Part shown: positions 1 through 6,877 of the stretch, in pieces
How the letters are laid out: each line of letters begins with the position of its first letter
Position numbering within the stretch: position 1 is the stretch's first letter
NCBI GenBank assembly: GCA_035712145.1
Contig: DASTBI010000058.1
Location: 1-47,928, forward strand
Direction: 5' to 3'
Source: Candidatus Eisenbacteria bacterium
GTDB lineage: Bacteria > Eisenbacteria > RBG-16-71-46
DNA length: 47,928 nt
Notes under the pieces: model-generated
Seen by the model: the letters and a program-made list of their open reading frames with translations, nothing else
Database searches by the model: none
What the model was told of the DNA's origin: nothing
Position numbers and translations under genes: made by a program

Positions 1-32
1 TCCGCGCTCCTCGATGTGGAAAACGCGGCAAA

Positions 33-286
33 CGCTTGCCCCGCTGAACGCCGTGAGATACGGTGCGGAGCAAGTTTCGGTCTCCTCACCGGCCCGTAAG
101 GCCGAGTGTCCGAAACGGATGTGGGAGTCTCAGTCCAGGCGCCACAAGACCGCACTGCCTCTCGCTCACCCAACCCGCTTGGTGCGGATGCTTGCGTCAC
201 GCTGGGTCTCGCGATCGCCGCACCGTCCCTCGCTGCCGCGCTTGGGAAAGCGTCGAGCTACGAGTTCACCGACCCCCATTTCCATC
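33..286 (+). repeat. Copy A of a duplicated promoter/signal-peptide segment
   Basis: This segment aligns over nearly its whole length with 9205-9465 in the same orientation. Shared blocks include cgcttgccc at the left edge, tgtccgaaacgga, caggcgccacaag, cctctcgctcac, ggtctcgcgatcgccgc, gggaaagcgtcg and catttccatc at the right edge. The copies have drifted by substitutions and small indels, so the duplication is not recent. It covers the region upstream of the amidohydrolase gene and its signal-peptide codons. Copy A now lies directly upstream of aspA. Homology is seen directly; that it was retained for its promoter is inference. Confidence 0.88.
36..64 (+). promoter_or_regulatory. Candidate promoter of the aspA-ansB unit (copy A)
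   Basis: TTGCCC at 36-41 and TACGGT at 59-64 are separated by 17 bases. The duplicated segment has the equivalent TTGCCC-17-TAGCGT at 9208-9236. Conservation of a TTGnnn/TAnnnT pair with identical spacing in two otherwise drifting copies supports a sigma-70-like promoter. The leader to aspA would be about 375 nt. Not experimentally supported. Confidence 0.4.
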
Positions 287-310
287 GTTTGAACGCGTTC
301 GGCAACCGCC
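106..310 (+). pseudogene. Decayed 5' remnant of an exported amidohydrolase gene
   Basis: A frame from GTG 106 encodes GLAIAAPSLAA followed by YEFTDPHFH. This matches the amidohydrolase at 9303 (GLAIAAPSLAA, YEFNDAHFH), including the HxH metal-binding start of the barrel. Similarity stops right after HFH, around 286; the rest of the barrel is missing and the aspA start follows at 446. A one-base length difference just before the hydrophobic segment (23 versus 24 bases between the shared GTG at 182 and the shared GGTCTC block) puts that GTG out of frame here, as expected of a decaying copy. It may still be transcribed as the leader of aspA. Confidence 0.7.
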
Positions 311-445
311 GTGACGCAGCTCGATATCTTTCTGGCCGGCGCGAAGAGGAACAGTGGAACGGTTACTTCCGTCAGCGGAGGGCTGTCGCATCGCACGCAT
401 GCCTTCTCTGCGGAGCAAAGGGCCCAAGGGGGTCAGGAGAACACC

Positions 446-1984
446 ATGAAATCACTCGAGCGAAGAGCTCAACTGCCGGGCCTGCTGGCGATGGCCATGA
501 CTCTCATTCTGGGTGTGTGCGCATCGGGCCCGGTGACCGCCGCGACCAAGAGCTCGAAGTCGTCCAAGCAGGCGGCGACGCGCACCGAGCACGATCTGCT
601 GGGTGAGAAGCAGATCCCCGCCAATGCGTACTACGGCGTGCAAACACTGCGCGGAATCGAGAACTTCCAGCTGTCCGGCGTGACCATCGATCACTATCCG
701 GGTTTCGTCGAGGCGTGGGCGATCGTGAAGCTGGCGGCCGCGCGGGCCAACACGGAAGTCGGCGCGATGAAGCCGGAGCGTCTGGCGATGATCGAGAAGG
801 CCTGCAAGGCGGTGATGGACGGCAAGTATCACGACCAGTTCAAGGTCGACTGGTACCAGGGTGGAGCCGGCACCTCCACCAACATGAACGCCAATGAAGT
901 GCTGGCGAACGTCGGCCTCGAGCTCGGTGGCCACAAGAAGGGGCAATACCAGTATCTCGAGCCCCACGATGACCTCAACATGTCGCAGTCGACCAACGAC
1001 TCCTACCCCACCGCAATCAAGGTCGCGGTCATGCTGCGCAACGACAAGCTCGTCGAAGAGCTCAAGAAGCTGTCGGCCTCCTTCCGCGCCAAAGGCGACG
1101 CCTATCTCAGGATCGTGAAGATGGGCCGCACCGAGCTTCAGGACGCGGTGCCCATGACCGTGGGCCAGGAGTTCCACGCGTTCGCGGCCTCGCTCGACGC
1201 CGAAGTCGCCTTCTTGAAGGACGCGGAGAAGTACCTGTACGTCCAGAACATGGGCGCGACCGCGATCGGCACCGGCATCAACGTTCCCAAGGGCTACGTG
1301 GAGAAGTGCTCCGCGCAGCTTGCCCAGCTGACCAAGAAGCCGATCGTGCCGGCCGCTGACATGCTCGCCGCCACCTGGGAGCAGCAGGGCTTCGTGATCT
1401 ACTCCTCGGCGCTGAAGAGCACGGCCATCAAGCTGTCGAAGATCGCGAGCGATCTCATCCTGCTCGCCTCGGGGCCGCGCGCCGGCCTTGCCGAGATCAA
1501 CCTTCCGGCGATCCAGCCGGGTTCATCGATCATGCCCGGCAAGGTCAACCCAGTGGTCCCTGAAGTCGTGAACGTGGTCGCGTTCCGGGTCATTGGCAAC
1601 GACGTCGGCGTCGCGCTGGCCGCGCACAGCGGACAGCTCCAGCTCAACGCCTACGAGCCGCTCGCCGGGATCAACATGATGGAATCCCAGCACCTGCTCC
1701 ACAACGTGTCGCAGTTGCTGCGCACCAAGTGCGTCGACGGCATCACGGTGAACGAGAAGGTCCTAGCCCGCTACATGGAGACCACCGTCGGCATCGTCAC
1801 CGCCCTGAATCCGGTGCTGGGCTACGAAAAGGCCACCGAGCTGGCCAACGAGGCCTACAAGAGCGGGAAGGGAGTCCTCGAGGTCATCCGCGAGAAGAAG
1901 ATCTTGACCGAAGAGCAGATCACCGAGCTGCTCGATCCCATCAAGCTGACCAATCTGGACGTCAGCCTGTATCAACCCAAGTAG
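446..1984 (+). CDS. aspA: Aspartate ammonia-lyase with an N-terminal signal peptide
   Basis: Catalyses L-aspartate to fumarate plus ammonia. The 512-residue product has the fumarase/aspartase signature GSSIMPGKVNP at about residue 359, followed by VVPEVVN and FRVIGND, which identify aspartase rather than fumarase. GTSTNMNANEV, SQSTNDSYPTA and GRTELQDAVPMT are also present. The enzyme core begins near residue 45. Before it is MKSLERR, a hydrophobic run and SGPVTA, a Sec-type signal peptide with a likely cleavage near residue 32, so the enzyme should be periplasmic; family members of about 470-480 residues are cytoplasmic. The start is ATG 446, with AGGAG 6 bases upstream; the frame stays open further 5' but lacks support. 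It is followed after 19 bp by asparaginase, whose product is its substrate. Function is strong; location is inferred from the signal sequence. Confidence 0.95.
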   Translation: MKSLERRAQLPGLLAMAMTLILGVCASGPVTAATKSSKSSKQAATRTEHDLLGEKQIPANAYYGVQTLRGIENFQLSGVTIDHYPGFVEAWAIVKLAAARANTEVGAMKPERLAMIEKACKAVMDGKYHDQFKVDWYQGGAGTSTNMNANEVLANVGLELGGHKKGQYQYLEPHDDLNMSQSTNDSYPTAIKVAVMLRNDKLVEELKKLSASFRAKGDAYLRIVKMGRTELQDAVPMTVGQEFHAFAASLDAEVAFLKDAEKYLYVQNMGATAIGTGINVPKGYVEKCSAQLAQLTKKPIVPAADMLAATWEQQGFVIYSSALKSTAIKLSKIASDLILLASGPRAGLAEINLPAIQPGSSIMPGKVNPVVPEVVNVVAFRVIGNDVGVALAAHSGQLQLNAYEPLAGINMMESQHLLHNVSQLLRTKCVDGITVNEKVLARYMETTVGIVTALNPVLGYEKATELANEAYKSGKGVLEVIREKKILTEEQITELLDPIKLTNLDVSLYQPK

Positions 1985-2003
1985 GCCGAGGAGGACGAGT
2001 CAT

Positions 2004-3092
2004 ATGAGAACGCTGCGTTGGATCAGTGCGTTGAGCGTCATGGCGGTGATCGCCGTCGGCGCGGCCTGCGCACAGACTGCGAAGTCGCAGACCAAGCCAG
2101 CCGCGAAGCCGAAGGTCATCATCGTCGCGACCGGTGGAACCATCGCCGGCTCGGCCAGCTCCGGAACGTCGGCGGGCTATCAATCGGGCGCGGTCGGCGT
2201 CGACATCCTCATCAACGCCGTCCCTCAGCTCAAGGACATCGCCACGGTCTCGGGCGAGCAGATCGCGAGCATCGGCAGCCAGGACATGAACGACGAGGTG
2301 TGGCTGAAGCTCGGCAAGCGCGTGAACGAGATCCTCGCCAAGCCGGACGTTTCGGGCATCGCGATCACGCACGGCACCGACACCATGGAGGAGACGTCCT
2401 ACTTCCTGAACCTGGTGGTGAAGAGCGACAAGCCGGTGGTGCTGACCGGCTCGATGCGGCCCTCCACCGCGATGAGCGCCGACGGACCGCTCAACATCTA
2501 CAACGCCGTGGCGATCGCCGGCGATCCCGCCGCGCGCGGCCGCGGCGTGCTGGTCACCGTCGACGACGACATCCATTCGGGGCACGACATCGTCAAGACC
2601 CACTCCACCGACGTCGGCACCATGGCATCGGGCGAGGCCGGGCTGATCGGCGCCACACTGTTCGGCAAGCAGACCTGGTACCGGATGCCGGCCTTCGTTC
2701 ACACGCGGAAGAGCGAGTTCAGCATTGACGGCGTCAATGCTCTCCCCCGCGTGGACATCATCTACGCCCACGCCAACATGTCCCCGGACATCATCACCTC
2801 GGCGGTCGAGCACGGCGCGAAGGGGATCGTCATGGCCGGCGTGGGTGACGGCAACATGACGGCGCCTTCGGTCGAGGCGCTGAAGTCGGTGATCGCGAAG
2901 GGCGTCGTGGTCGTGCGCTCGTCGCGGACCAACGGCGGCATCATCCGGCGCAACATCGAGCTCAACGACGACGAGCTCGGGACCGTCGCCTCCATGGAGC
3001 TCAACCCGGCCAAGGCGCGCGTGCTGCTGCAGCTGGCGCTGTTGAAGACGCAGGACGCGAAGAAGATCCAGGACTACTACAACCGCTACTAG
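2004..3092 (+). CDS. ansB: Periplasmic type II L-asparaginase
   Basis: Hydrolyses L-asparagine to L-aspartate and ammonia. The 362-residue product carries both asparaginase signatures: ATGGTIAG with catalytic Thr46, and ITHGTDTMEET with Thr125-Asp126. Lys198 in VKTHSTDVGT matches the conserved active-site lysine, and Tyr59 lies in the flexible lid. The N terminus MRTLRW plus a hydrophobic run ending ACA/QT is a signal peptide with cleavage near residue 23, typical of the high-affinity type II enzyme. ATG 2004 is preceded by GAGGAGG. It lies 19 bp after aspA, so the two are very likely cotranscribed and act in series (Asn to Asp to fumarate). Some family members also act on glutamine, which cannot be judged here. 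Confidence 0.96.
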   Translation: MRTLRWISALSVMAVIAVGAACAQTAKSQTKPAAKPKVIIVATGGTIAGSASSGTSAGYQSGAVGVDILINAVPQLKDIATVSGEQIASIGSQDMNDEVWLKLGKRVNEILAKPDVSGIAITHGTDTMEETSYFLNLVVKSDKPVVLTGSMRPSTAMSADGPLNIYNAVAIAGDPAARGRGVLVTVDDDIHSGHDIVKTHSTDVGTMASGEAGLIGATLFGKQTWYRMPAFVHTRKSEFSIDGVNALPRVDIIYAHANMSPDIITSAVEHGAKGIVMAGVGDGNMTAPSVEALKSVIAKGVVVVRSSRTNGGIIRRNIELNDDELGTVASMELNPAKARVLLQLALLKTQDAKKIQDYYNRY

Positions 3093-3135
3093 GCGCACCG
3101 AAGCAGCCGACCATTCCGCGGCTGCACCAGAACGC

Positions 3136-3169
3136 CCGGGCCTCGCTGCGATGACGTGGCGAGGCCCGG
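3136..3169 (+). terminator. Strong hairpin after ansB
   Basis: A perfect 11-bp inverted repeat (ccgggcctcgc, 12-base loop, gcgaggcccgg) lies 44 bases after the asparaginase stop. No T-run follows, so it may be a Rho-type or attenuating stop, or an mRNA 3'-end stabiliser, with partial read-through into the porin gene at 3237. Confidence 0.55.
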
Positions 3170-3236
3170 TATTCGAGGCATCGGGGTTCGCTTCCGCGCC
3201 CCGGATCGTTCAGGACCCGTGAGGGGATCGCAGCGT

Positions 3237-4565
3237 ATGTCGCTTCCGTTCCGCGAGGCCGGCGGCCGCCGGACGAGCATCTCGAAGGTGTGGCGCTGGA
3301 TCCCTCTGGGTCTGGCGTTCTTGCTTCTGTCGACGACCTCCTCCCCTTCACGGGGGCAGGAAGCGGCGGCGCCCGACCCGGCGGCGATGGACACCACGCT
3401 CGCGGCCGGTGAGGCGGATGCGCAGAAACCCGCCCAGCGAGGTTTGGCCAAGTACAACCACTGGGACTGGGGTTTCACCACGTTCCGGATCGGCTACGGC
3501 TTCCTGGTCGACTTCGTGACCCACAGGCAGGAAGACGTGGCCAAGGAGCAGGTGCTGACGAAGGACGACGCGGGGTTGCGCGACTTCCGCTTCATGTTCA
3601 AGGGAAAGCTCGCCACGCAGCGGGACATCACGTGGACTGCGGGCGTCATGTACGACGGCGGGACCAAGGACTGGCACATGCGCCAGACCGGATTCATGAT
3701 CGCCGTGCCCGAGATCAACAGCCACTTCTTCATCGGCCGCACGAAGGAGGGCTACTCCCAGTACAAGCACATGGCCGGATACGACCTCTGGACCTTCGAG
3801 CGAACCCTGTTCCTGGATGCGTTCATTCCGATCCTGGGGGACGGCGCGAAGTGGATCTACAACATGCCCGGACATCGGCTGGGCTGGCAGCTCAGCTACT
3901 TCAACGACGCGACCTCCGAGAAGGAGAAGTTCGCCACCTACGACCAGCAGGTCGTGGCGCGCGTGACCTTCTTGCCCATTTTCTCCGAGGCCAACAAGGA
4001 GCTGATGCACATCGCGGTGATGGGCCGCGACGTCAAGCCCGACGAGGGCCAGTTCCAGGCCCGCTCGCGGCCGGAGTCCTACCTCACTCCGTACTTCGTC
4101 GACACCGGCAAGTTCCCCTCGGATCACGCGCGCACCTTCGGACTCGAGGCCTACTATCGCAAGGGTCCGTGGCTCTATGGCGCCGAGTACGGCTGGCAGA
4201 GGATGGACGCCCCAACCGTCGGGGACCCGTCCTTCCAGGGCGGCAACGTCACGATGGTATGGCTCGTCACCGGCGAGACTCGGGGCTACAACAACGTCAG
4301 CGGCTACTTCAACGCGGTCTCGCCCAAGCGGACCATCTTCGAAGGCGGGCCAGGCGCGTTGGAGACGTCTTTGAACCTGTCGTACATGGACCTCGACAGC
4401 GGGACGCTTCGGGGTGGCAAGTTCTGGCGGATCACGCCGGCGGTGAAGTGGCACATGATGGACTACCTGCGGATCGAGCTGGCCTACGGGTATGGCGTGC
4501 TCGACCGCTTCGACCAGCAAGGCGCCACGCACTTCTTTCAGGGGCGATTCATCACCGGACTCTAG
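3237..4565 (+). CDS. Phosphate-selective porin O/P-type outer-membrane porin
   Basis: A 442-residue exported beta-barrel. Residues 1-42 form a long signal peptide (RRTSISKVWRW, hydrophobic stretch, SRGQ). The remainder alternates aromatic and polar residues as in barrels and contains IGRTKEGYSQYKHMAGYD, FERTLFLDAFIPILGDG and MPGHRLGWQLSYFND, a pattern I recognise from OprP/OprO-like porins. The family is trimeric; substrates range from phosphate to organic anions, and the amidase/lyase neighbours suggest an anionic amino acid or dicarboxylate here (inference). The start is ATG 3237, with GAGGGGA upstream. Its TAG stop shares CTAG (4562-4565) with the stop of the convergent minus-strand gene. 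Confidence 0.85.
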   Translation: MSLPFREAGGRRTSISKVWRWIPLGLAFLLLSTTSSPSRGQEAAAPDPAAMDTTLAAGEADAQKPAQRGLAKYNHWDWGFTTFRIGYGFLVDFVTHRQEDVAKEQVLTKDDAGLRDFRFMFKGKLATQRDITWTAGVMYDGGTKDWHMRQTGFMIAVPEINSHFFIGRTKEGYSQYKHMAGYDLWTFERTLFLDAFIPILGDGAKWIYNMPGHRLGWQLSYFNDATSEKEKFATYDQQVVARVTFLPIFSEANKELMHIAVMGRDVKPDEGQFQARSRPESYLTPYFVDTGKFPSDHARTFGLEAYYRKGPWLYGAEYGWQRMDAPTVGDPSFQGGNVTMVWLVTGETRGYNNVSGYFNAVSPKRTIFEGGPGALETSLNLSYMDLDSGTLRGGKFWRITPAVKWHMMDYLRIELAYGYGVLDRFDQQGATHFFQGRFITGL

Positions 4566-4927
4566 AACTCGTCGCGCTCCTCCCGATCCGCCTGATCGTC
4601 GATCTCGTCTCCCAGCGTGCCCTGGCGATCGTCCCTGCGCTTGGCTTCGTCGGGGTAGCTCTCGCCTTCCTTGGTTCTCGGATCGCCGTGGATTTCCCGG
4701 TCCACCGGTCGCGAGGCCTGGGCGGCGGACTCTTCCTCGCCGGCTAGGGCCGCATCTCCCCCGTAGCCACCCGTTCCGGTGCTGGCGTCGATTCCCTTGT
4801 CCCCTCCACCACCCTCCTCGTTCCCAGGGTCGATCTCACCCGCTTGCGAACGATCGCTTCCTTCGAGAGCGCTCTCCCACGGGTTGATGGGAGGGGTCAG
4901 CGTCTTCTTTCTGTGTGCCTTCGGCAT
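4562..4927 (-). CDS. Small acidic low-complexity protein, unknown function
   Basis: About 121 residues with no hydrophobic segment: a short basic start (MPKAHRKK), a proline-containing stretch, a Gly-rich central part (GGGGDKG, GTGGYGG) and an acidic Glu/Asp/Arg-rich tail ending in DREERDEF. It is probably intrinsically disordered. Tandem ATG codons at 4930 and 4927 follow AAGGAGG on the minus strand; 4927 has the better spacing. The good ribosome site and exact convergence on the porin stop support a real gene, but I recognise no family. It could be a stress-type hydrophilic protein; this is only an impression from composition. Confidence 0.6.
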   Translation of the reverse strand: MPKAHRKKTLTPPINPWESALEGSDRSQAGEIDPGNEEGGGGDKGIDASTGTGGYGGDAALAGEEESAAQASRPVDREIHGDPRTKEGESYPDEAKRRDDRQGTLGDEIDDQADREERDEF

Positions 4928-5041
4928 CATGAGCCTCCTTGGTCCGGCCTCTGCTCGCCGTGGCTGCAAGGAGACTGCCGCAATGCAAGTGATTGTTGCG
5001 TAACGATCAGTCGCCGGTTATCTCGAGCGATCTTGTAAGGA

Positions 5042-5872
5042 TTACTTCCTGGAAGCCGCGAGCTTCGCGACCAGACCGTAGTGATCGGAAGCCCACACAC
5101 TGTCGGGACCGACGCCGCGGAAGATCAGCTCGGTCGCGACCGGCAGCAGCTTCGGCCTCGCTTTCTTGTCGACGAAGACGTGATCGATGACGCCCGGGTC
5201 GGGCCCGAAGCGCTTGTTGTAGGTGCTGGCTTCGTCGCGCGTCGCCTTGGGATGAACGGCGCGAAACGCATCGACGTAGCGTGGGGTCAAGAGACCCATC
5301 TCCGGCGTGTGCAGCTCGGCGTTGAAGTCCCCGGCCAGCACCACCGGCCCCTCCCCGCGCGTCGAGTCCACGTAGGCGAGCAGGTGGCGAATCTGCTTCG
5401 CGCGGATTGGTCCGCCCTCCGGCGTATGGTGGAGATGCGTGGAGTAGGCGTCGATCCTGCGACCTCGCCATTCGAACCGCACGTGCGCGACGGCGCGGTA
5501 GTCGTCCGCCGGATCGAGATTCCGCTCGCCGCTGGCCAGCACCCGGTGGGGCGTGAGCACGGCGTTCCCGTAGCGCTTGGGACGTTCGGGGCCATCGACG
5601 CTCGCGAACTGCATCCGGCAGCCCAGGCTGTCGGCCAGCGTCTCCGCTTGATTGCGGAGACTCGGGTTCTGCAGCACCTCCTGAAGGCACAGGACATCAG
5701 GCCGGATTCGCCGCAGCTCGCCGAGGATCACGCTCAGCCGCTTGGGCCAGTCGTGCTGATCGTGCCAGAGGTTGAGCGTCACCACCGTGAGCGTGTCGCC
5801 GGTTCGGGCCGCAGCCTCGGTGGGCTGCAGGCCGAAGGCGAGTGCGATGGCGATCGCCACGCGAGCGCTCAC
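5042..5872 (-). CDS. Exported endonuclease/exonuclease/phosphatase-family protein
   Basis: A 276-residue protein with the EEP fold: VTLNLWHDQ near residue 32, the metal-binding Glu in LCLQEV, GNAVLTPHRV, STHLHH, LAGDFNAE with the catalytic Asp and Asn, IDHVFV and the C-terminal SDHYGL with the catalytic His. This superfamily hydrolyses phosphodiester bonds in nucleic acids, sphingomyelin or inositol phosphates, and the substrate cannot be told from motifs. The N terminus (VAIAIALAFGLQPTEA) looks like a signal peptide, so the enzyme is probably periplasmic or secreted. The GTG start at 5872 has only weak ribosome-site support. It lies between two other minus-strand genes with no obvious functional link. 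Confidence 0.87.
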   Translation of the reverse strand: MSARVAIAIALAFGLQPTEAAARTGDTLTVVTLNLWHDQHDWPKRLSVILGELRRIRPDVLCLQEVLQNPSLRNQAETLADSLGCRMQFASVDGPERPKRYGNAVLTPHRVLASGERNLDPADDYRAVAHVRFEWRGRRIDAYSTHLHHTPEGGPIRAKQIRHLLAYVDSTRGEGPVVLAGDFNAELHTPEMGLLTPRYVDAFRAVHPKATRDEASTYNKRFGPDPGVIDHVFVDKKARPKLLPVATELIFRGVGPDSVWASDHYGLVAKLAASRK

Positions 5873-5972
5873 CGCCGGCCCGGCCCATGAACCGCCCGCC
5901 CGATTCGGTGCATGAGGTCAGGTGTGCCACATCTCGAGCCGCGACCGCAACCGCGGGCCGGCGCCTGGAGAG

Positions 5973-6662
5973 CTACGCCGCGATGCGCTTGGCCTGGGTG
6001 AGCCCGAGCTTCCAGCGCTCGAAGCGCTCGAAGTGCGCGGTGGACATCCGGCCCATGAGCTCGAGATCGCTCATCTGAACGCGAACCTTGATCGAGCGGC
6101 CGAGCCATGAGGTGCCGCGCGCCTCGATCCAGATGTCGCCGCGCTTCTCGAGCCGCACGGCATGGGGGCCGAGCAGGCCGATGACCCCCTCCGCATAGAG
6201 ACCCAGGCGGTTCTCTTGCGGGCGCCAGACGCCGGTCCAGAATACGACGACGTTTTGGTCCGTCTTCTCCTTGCGCTTCGACAGGTCCCGGATCACCTCT
6301 TCGAGGCGGGCGATCGCCGGTGGGTCGTTGCGGGTGAAGCGCGCGGTGTTCCATGTGGCGAGACGGCGGATGCCCCAGCCGATCTGCACCAGCCCGGTGA
6401 AGATCGACTTGCCGGCGGCGCTCGGACGATCGTGGTCCATCCACACCCACGCCAGAGCGCTGAAGAGGCCGGTGAGGATCATCGCGGCCCCATCCACGAG
6501 CATGCCGTTGAGGGAAGGCCGCCAGAGATTCCAGAGCCCGGCCAAGGTGAGCCCCACGCCGACGATCACCAGCGGCACGAACGGAGCCGCCATGCCGCAC
6601 GCGAGCGCGATCGGGCCGATGATGGCTTCGAACCAGGCGAGCCACCGCACCGATCGCTTCAT
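5973..6662 (-). CDS. Membrane protein of unknown function with soluble C-terminal half
   Basis: 229 residues. The first half holds about three or four hydrophobic helices (FEAIIGPIALACGMAAPFV, VIVGVGLTLAGLWNLW, MILTGLFSALAWVW and a weaker fourth near GLVQIGWGI). The second half is soluble and mixed alpha/beta, with VVVFWTGVWRP and WIEARGTSWLG. The N-terminal layout resembles small four-helix bundle membrane proteins, but I recognise no family. The start is ATG 6662; no strong Shine-Dalgarno sequence is visible. It reads in the same direction as the endonuclease-like gene, 100 bp upstream of it, and may share a transcript. Confidence 0.72.
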   Translation of the reverse strand: MKRSVRWLAWFEAIIGPIALACGMAAPFVPLVIVGVGLTLAGLWNLWRPSLNGMLVDGAAMILTGLFSALAWVWMDHDRPSAAGKSIFTGLVQIGWGIRRLATWNTARFTRNDPPAIARLEEVIRDLSKRKEKTDQNVVVFWTGVWRPQENRLGLYAEGVIGLLGPHAVRLEKRGDIWIEARGTSWLGRSIKVRVQMSDLELMGRMSTAHFERFERWKLGLTQAKRIAA

Positions 6663-6877
6663 CGAGACGCGGTAGGCGGCGTCGTCGAGTCGATTCCAGT
6701 CCGGAAGGTCGTGCAGCGAAAGCTCCGATCGCGGCTGAGCCCGGGGAGGGCTATGGAGTCATCGTCACGAAAGCTCGCGAGGTTGAGCCGCTCTCCTACA
6801 CACGCGCCGGCTTTCCGCCGACGATCAGCTCACCCAGGCGTCCGCTCATTTCACCCTCTGCCGGACGCGCGAGGGGG

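Noticed and set aside
106-606. The frame from GTG 106 as a functional gene
   Set aside because: Beyond HFH it loses all similarity to the amidohydrolase and overlaps the aspA start, so it is a remnant.
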